Below are positions 37,727-46,445 of a stretch of 64,000 bases of DNA, one piece after another. A program made the translations under genes and the position numbers. This DNA comes from Comamonas sp. lk (GTDB lineage: Bacteria; Pseudomonadota; Gammaproteobacteria; Burkholderiales; Burkholderiaceae_C). Position 1 is the first letter of the stretch. Each line of letters opens with the position of its first letter. The DNA is taken from contig CAMELV010000010.1 in NCBI GenBank assembly GCA_945925985.1, positions 1 to 64,000 of the forward strand, read 5' to 3'. The notes beneath the pieces are model-generated. The model searched no databases, was not told the origin of the DNA, and saw only the letters and a list, made by a program, of their open reading frames with translations.

Positions 37727-38611
37727 TCAGACCCGACGTCCGTGGGCTTCGCCCAATAGCCCGCGCGGCCAGAGAATCAGCACGCCGATGAGCACGATGT
37801 AGGCCATGGCATCCTTGAAGCCGTCGGGCAGGTAGACCCCGGAAAACTGTTCGATCACGCCCAGCAAGAGGCCGCCCAGGATGGCTCCCGGCACACTGCC
37901 GAACCCCCCCAACACCAAGGCGGCAAGGGCTTTGAGCACCACGATCCACAGACCGATGTCAACCAGCGCAATCGGCGCCAGCAGCAGGCCGCAGACCGCA
38001 GCGATGGCACCTGAGATGGCCCAGACCATTGAGGTCACCCGTTTGACGCGAATGCCGCTCAGGTAGGCGGCAAGTTGGTTTTGCGAGGCCGCCTGGATCG
38101 AGGTGCCAAGAGCGGTTTTTTTAAGAAACCAAAACAGCACCAGCGTGATCAGCAGCGCACAGCCCACAATCGCCAGGCTAAGGTCATTGATCACCAGGGT
38201 GCCTAGCTGTGTTTTCTGGCCGGTCCAGGGGGTGGGGTAGGTGCGTGAGTCGGGCCCGAAAAACATACTGACCAGACCACGCAGCATGAAGGCGATGGCA
38301 ATGGTCAGCATAACCCCCGCAAATTGGGGTTGCCCGACGATCATGCGCATGATGCGGGCGTCGATCAGCCAGCTCAGGGCTGCGGCCAGCAGCACGGTGG
38401 CCAGGGTCGCCAGCCAGAACGGCCAGCCCAGTCCGACGATCAGACCCCAGCCCACAAAGGAGGACGCCATCAGCACGTCACCGTGTGCGAAATTGAGGAC
38501 CTCAGTCGCCTTGTAAGTCAGGACCAGTCCCAACGCCACCAGCGCATAAATGGCGCCGATGGCGACCCCGTTGAGGGTCAGCTGAATCAATTGGGCAAGA
38601 TCGGAATTCAA
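37727..38611 (-). CDS. livH: Liv-type ABC transporter permease LivH
   Basis: A 294-residue permease with eight hydrophobic helices (LTLNGVAIGAIYALVALG; LNFAHGDVLMASSFVGW; VLGGFGSVPGAILGGLLLG). The only suitable start is a TTG at 38611 with no recognisable ribosome-binding site, so initiation may be leaderless or inefficient. It heads the livHMGF-ligase-livK-SDR operon. A 13-bp palindrome lies just upstream. Confidence 0.92.
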   Translation of the reverse strand: MNSDLAQLIQLTLNGVAIGAIYALVALGLVLTYKATEVLNFAHGDVLMASSFVGWGLIVGLGWPFWLATLATVLLAAALSWLIDARIMRMIVGQPQFAGVMLTIAIAFMLRGLVSMFFGPDSRTYPTPWTGQKTQLGTLVINDLSLAIVGCALLITLVLFWFLKKTALGTSIQAASQNQLAAYLSGIRVKRVTSMVWAISGAIAAVCGLLLAPIALVDIGLWIVVLKALAALVLGGFGSVPGAILGGLLLGVIEQFSGVYLPDGFKDAMAYIVLIGVLILWPRGLLGEAHGRRV

Positions 38612-38623
38612 GGTTTAAATCTG

Positions 38624-38636
38624 GACTAACTTAGTC
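38624..38636. promoter_or_regulatory. palindromic operator candidate before livH
   Basis: GACTAACTTAGTC is a perfect 6+1+6 palindrome centred at 38630 in the 96-bp gap between the thiolase gene and livH, 12 bp before the TTG start. An AT-rich stretch (38647-38659) lies on its upstream side on the minus strand. Shape and position suit a repressor site; the cognate regulator could be the HxlR-type protein of the adjoining operon, but that is a guess. Confidence 0.5.
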
Positions 38637-38707
38637 TGGTTTACGAAGTAATATTTTTTCACATCCACTTTGCTTCGTCTACCTGTCACGGGCCCTGTTG
38701 TACCCAC

Positions 38708-39937
38708 TCAAGGGTAAACACCGACGCTGCTTAGCCGCTCTACCACCAGCGCGCTGGCGACCCCTGCCGCACCGCAAATGGCAATGCAACCGTAGCGCAG
38801 TTCCCGCCGGTCCAATTCGTCCAGCAGCACACTCACCAGCGCAGCGCCGGTGCAGCCCATGGCATGACCGATGGCGATGGCGCCGCCATTGACATTCACC
38901 CGCTCGTGATCGACGTTCATCTCTTCCATGAAGTGCAGGGCCATGGCGGCAAAGCCTTCATTGATTTCAAACAGGTCGATGTCCGCAGCTTGCAACTGGG
39001 CCCTTGAGATTGCCAACTGGGCTGCCCGCACTGTGCCAGTCAGTGCCAGAGTGCGGTCCGAGCCGGTGTCTGCCATGCCAAGGATGCGGGCCCGTGCGGG
39101 CAAGCCGGCGCGTGCCAGTGCGGCGGCCGATCCCAATAGCACGGCCGCGGCGCCATCCGCCATGGCGGGTGAGTTGCCGGCGTGGTGGCTGTGCACCACG
39201 CCGGCCAGTCCGTAGCGTTGGCACAGCTGTGCATCCCAACCGGCATCACCCCCCTTTGCGCCCCACGCAGCAAAAGACGGCGCCAAGGTGGCGAGTGAGG
39301 CGTGTGTGGTGCTGGCCCGGATGTTTTCGTCGCGGTCTAGCAGCAGTTGGCCATCGTCATCACTCACCGGAACCATGGAGGGCGGCAAGCCGCGAGCAGC
39401 GGCAGCGGCGGCCCGTTGCTGTGAGCTGACCGCGTAGTCGTCGAGTTGCTCCCGGGTGTAGCCGCGTTGGGTGGCGATGGCGTCTGCGGCAATGCCGATG
39501 GGCACCAGGTGCGCCAGGGTCTGGAGTGCCAGGTCATGCGTTAACGCGCCCTGGTCGCTGCCCATGGGCACGCGTGACATCATCTCGACACCGCCGCCCA
39601 AGGCCAGCGTGTCGCCGTAACTGGCTTGCAGCGCAGCGAAATTCACCGCTGACAAACCGGAGGCGCAGTAGCGGTTGATGGTGACAGCGCCCACCGCGTC
39701 ATCCCAGCCGGCCAGCGGCAGTGCCAAGGTGCCTACGCTGGCCCCCTGATCACCGGTTTGGGCTACACAGCCGAAGACGGCGTCGCTCACCTGGCGGGTG
39801 TCCAGCGCAGTGCGGGAACTCAGGGCCGACAGGGCCCGGGCCAGCAGCAGCGCTGGTTTGATGCCGCGCAGGCTGCCTTTGTCATTGCCTTTGCCGCGCG
39901 GCGTGCGCACAGCCTGTGCGATGTAAACGGGGTTCAT
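38708..39937 (-). CDS. thiolase family protein (acetyl-CoA acyltransferase)
   Basis: A 409-residue thiolase. Nucleophilic Cys in INRYCASGLSAVN (residue ~90), GGAIAIGHAMGCTGA with the catalytic His near 360, and a C-terminal CGAAGVAS in place of the common CIGGGQG block, with the second catalytic Cys retained. Predicted to cleave 3-oxoacyl-CoA with CoA. Last gene of the carotenoid-oxygenase operon, starting 13 bp after the SDR gene; livH begins 96 bp downstream. Confidence 0.92.
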   Translation of the reverse strand: MNPVYIAQAVRTPRGKGNDKGSLRGIKPALLLARALSALSSRTALDTRQVSDAVFGCVAQTGDQGASVGTLALPLAGWDDAVGAVTINRYCASGLSAVNFAALQASYGDTLALGGGVEMMSRVPMGSDQGALTHDLALQTLAHLVPIGIAADAIATQRGYTREQLDDYAVSSQQRAAAAAARGLPPSMVPVSDDDGQLLLDRDENIRASTTHASLATLAPSFAAWGAKGGDAGWDAQLCQRYGLAGVVHSHHAGNSPAMADGAAAVLLGSAAALARAGLPARARILGMADTGSDRTLALTGTVRAAQLAISRAQLQAADIDLFEINEGFAAMALHFMEEMNVDHERVNVNGGAIAIGHAMGCTGAALVSVLLDELDRRELRYGCIAICGAAGVASALVVERLSSVGVYP

Positions 39938-39950
39938 GGTGTGGTCCAGC

Positions 39951-40832
39951 TCAATGGGTCGGAGTTTGCATCAGGGTGGTGAAGGCATCGTTGGCGCAGT
40001 TGTAGCCACGCAGGGGCAGGGCACTCAGGTCTGTCAGCTGCGATGCCAACTGCCCGGCTTGCATGCGCAGTGCGTCGGTCTCGCCCACGCCGGCGCGGCG
40101 GATCAGGCCGGCGCCGGCCACCAACACCTCGCCCGACACGTCGCAGGCCGGGCTGGCCAGCCACGCCACCAGGGGCGCGACCAGACCAGGGTCCAGTGCG
40201 CCGGCCATGCTGGCATCCAGGTGAGGTGCGGTCATCTGCGACAAGCCATAGGGGGCAATGGCATTGACCAGCACCCCGTGTCGCTGGCCCTCCAAGGCCA
40301 GCGCGCGCATCAGGCCGATCACCGCCGCCTTAGCGGCCGAGTAGGCTGCCTGACCGATGTTGCCATAGAGGCCTGCACTAGACGTGGTGAGGATCAGCCG
40401 GCCATAGCCTTGCCCAAGCAGCTGCGGCCAAGCGGCATGCGCCAGGTGCAAACTGCCGAAAAAGCTGGTGTCAAAGATGTGGCGGAACTCATCCATGCTT
40501 TGTTTGACAAAGGTGCGCCCGTGGTCGATACCCGCATTGGCCACCACGATGTCCACGCCGCCAAAATGCCGCTTGGCTTCGTCCATCATCTGCAAGCCGC
40601 TGACAGGCTCTGCCACATCACACCAGCTGGCCTGCGCGGTGCCACCCGCCGCGCGAATAGCCTCAACCGTCAGGCTGGCTGAAGTGGCTGCATCTGCCTC
40701 GCCCGCATGGCGCCGGTTGTTGACCAGCACTCGGGCGCCACGGCTGGCCAGATGCAAGGCATAGGCGCGGCCCAGGCCCTTGCCGGCGCCGGTGACGATG
40801 GCGCGTTGGCCTTGAAGGTCCAGCGTGCTCAC
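39951..40832 (-). CDS. SDR family oxidoreductase
   Basis: A ~293-residue short-chain dehydrogenase with cofactor motif TGAGKGLGRAY, VANAG and catalytic YSAAK. The GTG at 40832 is chosen because it overlaps the upstream stop codon (GTGA) with GGGGC before it; an ATG at 40847 would add five residues. The C-terminus is about 40 residues longer than classical SDRs. In this operon it could oxidise a hydroxyl to a ketone before thiolysis, like a 3-hydroxyacyl-CoA dehydrogenase (inference). Confidence 0.87.
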   Translation of the reverse strand: MSTLDLQGQRAIVTGAGKGLGRAYALHLASRGARVLVNNRRHAGEADAATSASLTVEAIRAAGGTAQASWCDVAEPVSGLQMMDEAKRHFGGVDIVVANAGIDHGRTFVKQSMDEFRHIFDTSFFGSLHLAHAAWPQLLGQGYGRLILTTSSAGLYGNIGQAAYSAAKAAVIGLMRALALEGQRHGVLVNAIAPYGLSQMTAPHLDASMAGALDPGLVAPLVAWLASPACDVSGEVLVAGAGLIRRAGVGETDALRMQAGQLASQLTDLSALPLRGYNCANDAFTTLMQTPTH

Positions 40833-41785
40833 CCCGGTTTGCCCCATGGGAAGAAGGCCGGTACCCGTGCCATGTAGGCTGCATAGGTGGGCTTGGTGCG
40901 TGCCAGGTAGCGCTCCTGCATGGGCGTGGCTGAGCCAGCGCTCATGAACCAGGTCACATACAGCGGGCAGGCCAGGGCCAGCCAACCCCAGGGGTGCATC
41001 AACCCCAGCGCACCGAAGCTCCACCAAACCACGGCCTCGCCGAAATAGTTGGGGTGACGCGACAAACGCCACAAGCCGGTGTCCAGCACCATAAGACGGT
41101 CAGTCCGATGGGCCTTGAAGCGCTCCAGTTGGAGGTCGCCCATCACCTGAAAGTAAAAACCCAGGCCAAACGTTGCCAGGGCAATGGCATGCTGCCAGCC
41201 CAGCGCCTGCGGACCCGACGCGACGGCAAGGACCAGGCCCAGGGACCAGAGCCATACGGTCACGCCCTGCATGATGAAAACCTGGAAGTAGCTCCACCAC
41301 CACCAGGCGCCGCCAAAGCGCCTGCGCCAGGCTGCATAACGGCCGTCCTCACCGTGCCCCCGGTTGCGCAGGCCGATATGTAAGGACATGCGCAGGCTCC
41401 ACAGCGCGACCAAAACGACGATCATGATCTCATGGGGAGACCATTGGCCGCGCCATACCACCAGGCTGGTAACCGGTATCGCCACCGCCAGCGGGTAGGC
41501 CACGTCCATGATGCCGCAGTCACGCCGGGCCAGGCTAAGCAGCCAGACCGCGGTCAGGAAAACCGCTGTGATCAAGCCCGAATGCAGGTAGAGTGTGAGA
41601 AAGGCCGAAGCCGGCGAACTGGCGGGCAGCAGCAGCCAAGCCAAGGTGATCACCATCGCCGCGATGGGGTAGACAAACTCGCGGGCGGTGCCCACTCGCA
41701 GTTCCGGCCTGCGCCGAAAAACCAGCAGGCCAGCCATCCAGACCAACCAAAGGCCAGCGGCAAAAAAGAGCAGAGTTGCTGTCAT
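40829..41785 (-). CDS. DUF1295 membrane protein (steroid 5-alpha-reductase/isoprenylcysteine methyltransferase-like)
   Basis: A 318-residue integral membrane protein with seven or eight hydrophobic segments. Start ATG at 41785 overlaps the stop of the carotenoid oxygenase gene (ATGA). The DUF1295 signature GLWRLSRHPNYFGE is near the C-terminus and the preceding aromatic stretch (WWWWSYFQVFIMQG) is typical. The fold is shared by steroid 5-alpha-reductases and isoprenylcysteine methyltransferases, so an NADPH-dependent reduction or a methyl transfer on a hydrophobic substrate is plausible but unproven. Confidence 0.82.
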   Translation of the reverse strand: MTATLLFFAAGLWLVWMAGLLVFRRRPELRVGTAREFVYPIAAMVITLAWLLLPASSPASAFLTLYLHSGLITAVFLTAVWLLSLARRDCGIMDVAYPLAVAIPVTSLVVWRGQWSPHEIMIVVLVALWSLRMSLHIGLRNRGHGEDGRYAAWRRRFGGAWWWWSYFQVFIMQGVTVWLWSLGLVLAVASGPQALGWQHAIALATFGLGFYFQVMGDLQLERFKAHRTDRLMVLDTGLWRLSRHPNYFGEAVVWWSFGALGLMHPWGWLALACPLYVTWFMSAGSATPMQERYLARTKPTYAAYMARVPAFFPWGKPG

Positions 41786-43263
41786 GGCAGGCTCAGCAAA
41801 CCGTCGCGCACATCGGCGCCATTGGCCCAGCAGGAGTGGGTGCCGCTGCACAGTTTGTGGGGTAGCTCAATGCGACATACCGGCCCTTCGGCAAAGCGCT
41901 TGCAGTCGATCAGCAGCGCTTCGGAGCGCTGGGTGTTCTCGTTGGTGACAAAGGTCACCAGGTAGCCATCGTCTTCATCTGTGGCGTTGATGCGTGGTGC
42001 GAACGGCGCTTCGCTGGCGTACTGTCCCTCAGGCAACGCGATTTGCCACGACGCCCCGGTCAGCAGGTCATGCTTGACGTAGCCGTTGAACAAAAACCAG
42101 CCTGGCACCTGCACGGCACTGTAGATGTAGCGGTAGTGGCGCCCGGCGTAGCGCTGGTTGATCATGCCGAACTCCAGCGTGCGATCGTCCAGGCGCTGCT
42201 CGCTGGTTTGCCCGGTGGCCAGGTTGAAGCGCCAGCGGTGCAAGCGGGTCTTCATTTTGTACTGGTCCAAGTAGGACATCATGCGCTCGTAGCCTTTGGG
42301 TGCCCCGTCAAAGTTCTTGGGCTCAGGCTCCTCTTCGAAATACCCATCGAGCACGATCTCGTCACCTTCTTCATAAGCATTGAGCCAATGCAGCACAAAG
42401 GTCGGCGCCGCCTCAAACCAGCGGATGTCCTGCGGCTGTCCCCGCCGGGGAATGATGGCAAAACGCGAAGGCTGGTCAGCATGAAACTTGACCACATGCT
42501 TGCCCTGCTTGAGCAGCTCCGGGTCCCAGTAGAGGGGAAAGTCATTGAGGATGGCGTAATGCTCGGTAAAGCACATGTCGTGCGGCAGCCGTGGCCCCGG
42601 CAGCGGTATTGGCACGTAGTGCACCAGTTGGTCGTGCCGGTCCACCACGCCGTAGTGCATGTAGGGGGCATGCTTAGAGTAATTGAAGAACAGCATCTCG
42701 CCCGTGGCTTCGTCGACCTTCATGTGCGCCGAAATGCCATCCAGCGGCGACCAGGCCGGGATGCCCTGTTGCGCTAGTGTGAACGGGTCTAGCCGGTAGC
42801 CCTCGCCGCATTGGTAGTAGGACGTGAATGCGCGTCCGGCGTGCACCACCACATCGGTGCTCGACGCATCCTTGATCGAGCCATGCGCCCCCCAGCCAGG
42901 CCGGGCTGACAGTGCCGGGTTTTCCATCAGGCCAGCCCAGAGCCGTTTGCCGGCCTCCTGTTCGGCGCTGAGGCCTTTGGTTTGTACAAAGCGGTTGCGG
43001 TAACTGGCTTTGCCGTCTTGGAAGCTGATCATGTGAACCATGCCGTCACCGTCAAACGGGTGGTAACGGCCGATCGACCGGTAGACCGGGTTCTGGGTGT
43101 TGCGCAGGTAAATACCGTCAATGTCATCGGGAATTTTGCCCGAGAGTACCGGCATGTCGGTCGCGTTAACCTCTTCGAGCAGCGGTGTCCAGGCCCCTTG
43201 CAGGTAGGGGTGGTCACCTGGCTCAATGTCAGATTCAAGACGGCGGATCAGCTCGGTAGTCAT
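41782..43263 (-). CDS. carotenoid cleavage oxygenase family protein (second copy in operon)
   Basis: A 493-residue non-heme iron dioxygenase predicted to cleave a C=C bond to two carbonyls. Iron-binding histidines are recognisable in ISAHMKVDEATGEMLFF, LPHDMCFTEHYAIL, LHWLNAYEEGDE and the C-terminal GTHSCWANG. An AAGGAG precedes the ATG. The family includes lignostilbene and apocarotenoid dioxygenases and isoeugenol monooxygenase. It is clearly paralogous to the gene at 48911 (shared HYGV-DR and LPGPRLPHDM blocks). Its last His motif departs from the usual GFHGTW form. Confidence 0.9.
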   Translation of the reverse strand: MTTELIRRLESDIEPGDHPYLQGAWTPLLEEVNATDMPVLSGKIPDDIDGIYLRNTQNPVYRSIGRYHPFDGDGMVHMISFQDGKASYRNRFVQTKGLSAEQEAGKRLWAGLMENPALSARPGWGAHGSIKDASSTDVVVHAGRAFTSYYQCGEGYRLDPFTLAQQGIPAWSPLDGISAHMKVDEATGEMLFFNYSKHAPYMHYGVVDRHDQLVHYVPIPLPGPRLPHDMCFTEHYAILNDFPLYWDPELLKQGKHVVKFHADQPSRFAIIPRRGQPQDIRWFEAAPTFVLHWLNAYEEGDEIVLDGYFEEEPEPKNFDGAPKGYERMMSYLDQYKMKTRLHRWRFNLATGQTSEQRLDDRTLEFGMINQRYAGRHYRYIYSAVQVPGWFLFNGYVKHDLLTGASWQIALPEGQYASEAPFAPRINATDEDDGYLVTFVTNENTQRSEALLIDCKRFAEGPVCRIELPHKLCSGTHSCWANGADVRDGLLSLP

Positions 43264-43280
43264 AAGAACTCCTTGGTGGG

Positions 43281-44267
43281 TCAGTCGGGCTTATCAGAAA
43301 ACGAAACCTCCCATGGCAAGACCGGCGCACGGCAGGCGCTGCACAGGACCTTGGGCACGAAGCGGTGACCACAGGCTTTGTGGACGGGTCGGATAGCACT
43401 GGGTTGTTGCAGGTAGTCGCGGCTGGCCCAAGTGGAAAAGCAGACGAGGTAGCCAAACAGGTCTCGGCTCGCCGGTGTCAGACGGTAGCGCATGCGTCGT
43501 GCGTCGGCGACATCGGGCTGCGCCAGCAACAGGCCAGTCTCAACCATGCCACTGAGACGTCGGGCCAGCACGCTGCTGACAATTCCCAGCACCCGACCCA
43601 GTTCGTCAAAGTAGTGACAGCCCAGCACCACCGCTGTCACGATCAACAGTGACCAGCGGTCCACTCGCAGGCCCTGGCCCATACTCTGCGTGCTGGCGCT
43701 GGTGACCCTGGCATTGCGGCTCAGGTTTTCGGCCAGCAGCAATTCCGGCACGGGTTGCAGGCTGAAGGTCAGGTCATTCATGCCGGTTTTCTCGCTGCAG
43801 GCGGTGCAGGCCAGCACGGGCAGGAATGGGTGGCCGCAGCTTTTGTGGCGCAAGTAGCCCGGCAAGCTGCGGGCGCGCTGGCCCCAGCGTCGCTCCCACA
43901 TCCAGATCATCAGCACCTGGTCATAGAGTTTGAGCCCGGCCTGTGTAAGGTGGTAGGCCTGGCGTCGCGGGCGTTCCTGGTAAGGTCGCTGGCGCAGCAG
44001 TCCCAGCTTGACCAGTTTCCCGAGCCGGTCGGTCAGGGTGGAGCGTGGGATGGTCAGTTGCACCTGCCAATCCTCAAACCGCTTCACGCCGGTGAAAGCG
44101 CCCAGCAGCACGGCCGCCGTCCATCGGTCGCCCATGACCTTGAGGCCGTGGTTGAGCGTGCTGCTCAACAGGGCGTCGTGGGTGAGTTGCAGGTCCACTA
44201 TGGGCGGCAGCGGCAGCGGCAGGGTCAGGCCGGGCAGGCCACCACAAAGCTCACCACGGTGGCGCAT
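43281..44267 (-). CDS. transcriptional regulator of two fused HxlR-type winged helices with Cys/His clusters
   Basis: A 328-residue protein containing two HxlR-like DNA-binding modules in tandem. Module 1 (residues ~30-165): LKVMGDRWTAAVLLGAF, TIPRSTLTDRLGKLVKLGLL, then HKSCGHPF...CTAC. Module 2 (~195-320): RVDRWSLLIVTAVVLGC, SSVLARRLSGMVETGLL, then HKACGHRF...CSAC. Each winged helix is followed by a C-G-H-x(n)-C-x2-C cluster that could bind zinc. Ordinary HxlR proteins are ~110-150 residues and act as dimers. Start uncertain: ATG 44267 overlaps the thiolase gene, GTG 44198 lies after it. Likely regulates this operon. Confidence 0.8.
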   Translation of the reverse strand: MRHRGELCGGLPGLTLPLPLPPIVDLQLTHDALLSSTLNHGLKVMGDRWTAAVLLGAFTGVKRFEDWQVQLTIPRSTLTDRLGKLVKLGLLRQRPYQERPRRQAYHLTQAGLKLYDQVLMIWMWERRWGQRARSLPGYLRHKSCGHPFLPVLACTACSEKTGMNDLTFSLQPVPELLLAENLSRNARVTSASTQSMGQGLRVDRWSLLIVTAVVLGCHYFDELGRVLGIVSSVLARRLSGMVETGLLLAQPDVADARRMRYRLTPASRDLFGYLVCFSTWASRDYLQQPSAIRPVHKACGHRFVPKVLCSACRAPVLPWEVSFSDKPD

Positions 44268-45460
44268 GAGCCGCCAATGTTGAGCGTCTGAATGCGCTGC
44301 GCCCCTTCAATTTGACAATCACCGGCGGTGCCGGTGGCCTGTCTCGCCGCGTCAAACAGCATGCGCGTGCCGGTGGCGCCCACCGGGTGGCCGCATCCGA
44401 TCAGACCGCCACTCATGTTGACCGGGCAGCGGCCGCCGGGCTCGATGCTGCCATCCTCCACCGCCTGCCAGCTTTGGCCTGGCGCGGTCAGCCCCAAGTG
44501 GTCGATCGCCATGTATTCGGTGGTGGTGAAGCAATCGTGGGTTTCGACGCCCTGCATGGCATCGATCCCGCCCACGCCGGCGCGTCGCCAGGCGTCCTCG
44601 ATGGTCTGGCGGACATGGGGAAACACATAGGGCTCTGACGCGCTGCGGACCAGCTTGTCCTTGAGGCGCAGGCCGGCATTGCGGTGGCCCCAGCCGGCGA
44701 TGTGCGGCAACTTGGCCACGCTGCTGCCGCGGCGCTGGGCGTAGGCCCGGGCGAAGCTGGCCGAGGCCAGCACCACGGCGCAGGCGCCATCGGTGATCTG
44801 GCCGCAGTCCTGGCGTCGGGTGCCGGGCTCGATCACCGGGTTGGCCTCGTCGTCATCGGTAAAACTCAGGGCGTCAAAGGCCCACTTGCGGGTTTGGGCC
44901 AGCGGGTTGCGCCGGGCGTGGCTGTAGTTGAGCTCGGCGATCCGGTTCAGGTGTTTGCGGTCCAGCCCGTAGCGCCGCTCGTACTCCTGCGCCAACAGGC
45001 CAAAGGCCGCCGGCCACATGAAGGTGCAATCAATGTCCTCATGGCCTTGCCAGGCGGCAGCGTTCTGGTTTTGGGACGCCACATTGCCCGGCAGGTTCTT
45101 GAACTCCTCCACCCCGAGCACCAGCACGCAGTCGTAGCGGCCGGCTTCGATTTCGGCCATCGCGCTCAGGACGCCCAGCGACGAAGAGGCACAGGCCCCT
45201 TCGTGCCGCATGGCGGGCACGCCCCACAGCTCGGGCACCACCTGTGCCACCATCGCGCCCAGATGGGCCTGCTGGCGCTGCAATTCACCAAAGGCGTTGC
45301 CGACATGGATGCTGGCGATGGACGCGGCATCCAGCTCGCAGGCCGCCAGGGCGCCCAGCGTGGCCTCGCGCGTGATGTCCGAAATATCCTGGCCCTGGCG
45401 GGACCAGACCTTGGCGAAATCGGTCTGGTAACCACCCAGCACATAGACGGGTTCATGCAT
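44225..45460 (-). CDS. thiolase-like protein (SCP2/lipid-transfer type)
   Basis: A 411-residue thiolase-superfamily protein of the SCP-x/lipid-transfer subgroup: nucleophile region HEGACASSSLG, HDCFTTTEYMAIDHLGL and MSGGLIGCGHPVGATG. AGGAG precedes the ATG. Members of this subgroup work in side-chain degradation of sterols and other bulky acyl-CoAs. It overlaps the upstream nitronate monooxygenase-like gene by 8 bp. It is the second thiolase of the operon, implying either two thiolytic steps or a paired heteromer. Confidence 0.9.
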   Translation of the reverse strand: MHEPVYVLGGYQTDFAKVWSRQGQDISDITREATLGALAACELDAASIASIHVGNAFGELQRQQAHLGAMVAQVVPELWGVPAMRHEGACASSSLGVLSAMAEIEAGRYDCVLVLGVEEFKNLPGNVASQNQNAAAWQGHEDIDCTFMWPAAFGLLAQEYERRYGLDRKHLNRIAELNYSHARRNPLAQTRKWAFDALSFTDDDEANPVIEPGTRRQDCGQITDGACAVVLASASFARAYAQRRGSSVAKLPHIAGWGHRNAGLRLKDKLVRSASEPYVFPHVRQTIEDAWRRAGVGGIDAMQGVETHDCFTTTEYMAIDHLGLTAPGQSWQAVEDGSIEPGGRCPVNMSGGLIGCGHPVGATGTRMLFDAARQATGTAGDCQIEGAQRIQTLNIGGSCATVVSFVVACPA

Positions 45461-46445
45461 GTTGGTCTCCTGCTGCCAGCCAGGGCAGTTGTTTGAATCG
45501 ATTCATGGCTTGCTGGTAATCGCGCGCCAGTTCATCCACCACGGTGGCGACGCTGGCCACCGCCTTGATCGGGCCCAGGCCCTGCCCGGCGGCCCAGACC
45601 TCGGTCCATTTCTTGCCGGCAAAGGACTGGTTGCTGTCGTATTGGCGCCCTGGTGCGTCGGGCATGTTGTCGGGGTCCAGACCTTGGGCGCGCAGTGAGG
45701 GCTTGAGCCAGCTGGCGGCGGTGCCGGTCACGCCGGCACTCACCACCAGGTCGTCGATGCTGCTGTCCACCACCATTTGCTTGTACTCGGGCGGCGCCAG
45801 GCTCTCGGCGGTGGGGATGAAGCGGGTGCCCATGTAGACCAGGTCGGCCCCACTGGCCACCGCGCCGGCCACGCCCCAGCCATCGCCAATGCCGCCGCCC
45901 GTGATGACATAGCCGTCAAAAAACTCTCGCACCGCGCTGACAAAGGCAAACGGCGACAGGAAGCCGGTGTGGCCGCCCGCGCCCGCGCACACGCAGGCCA
46001 GCCCATCGGCGCCGGCGGCCACCGCTTTTTTGGCCAACCCGACCGAGATGACGTCGGCGATCACCAGGCCGCCGTAGGCGTGCACTACCTCAATCGCTGG
46101 CTTCGGGCTGCCCAGCGCCGTCACCACCACCGGTGGCTTGAAGCGGGCCACCAGGGCCAGGTCTTCCGCCAGCCGGGTGTTGGACGAGTGCGTCACCAGG
46201 TTGGCGCACCAGGGGCCAAGGGTGGCGGCAGGTTGCGCATCGCGCGCCTGGGCCAGCCCTTCGGTGATCTGGTGCATCCAGTCGGCCAGCACCGACACCG
46301 GTCGCGCATTGGGTGTTGGAAAGGCGCCGATGATGCCGGCCTTGCAGGCCGCCAGGACCAGTTCGGGCCCGGAGATCAAAAACATTGGCGCTGCCACCAC
46401 AGGCAGACGCAGGACAAATGGCAAGGGACGGTTCGCCAAAGTCAT
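45453..46445 (-). CDS. nitronate monooxygenase family FMN protein
   Basis: A 330-residue TIM-barrel flavoprotein of the 2-nitropropane dioxygenase family: PVVAAPMFLISGPELVLA at the start, CVCAGAGGHTG, the FMN-phosphate loop GGIGDGWGVAGAVASGAD and YMGTRFIPTAES. Many family members do not act on nitronates but appear in steroid or polyketide clusters with unknown flavin chemistry. Overlaps the hydrolase gene upstream by 4 bp. Its reaction here cannot be predicted beyond FMN-dependent oxidation or isomerisation. Confidence 0.9.
   Translation of the reverse strand: MTLANRPLPFVLRLPVVAAPMFLISGPELVLAACKAGIIGAFPTPNARPVSVLADWMHQITEGLAQARDAQPAATLGPWCANLVTHSSNTRLAEDLALVARFKPPVVVTALGSPKPAIEVVHAYGGLVIADVISVGLAKKAVAAGADGLACVCAGAGGHTGFLSPFAFVSAVREFFDGYVITGGGIGDGWGVAGAVASGADLVYMGTRFIPTAESLAPPEYKQMVVDSSIDDLVVSAGVTGTAASWLKPSLRAQGLDPDNMPDAPGRQYDSNQSFAGKKWTEVWAAGQGLGPIKAVASVATVVDELARDYQQAMNRFKQLPWLAAGDQHA

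Noticed and set aside
44199-44225. Short CTGCCG tandem repeat at the start of the HxlR gene
   Set aside because: Three imperfect units inside or at the edge of a coding region; most likely ordinary codon repetition rather than a functional repeat.
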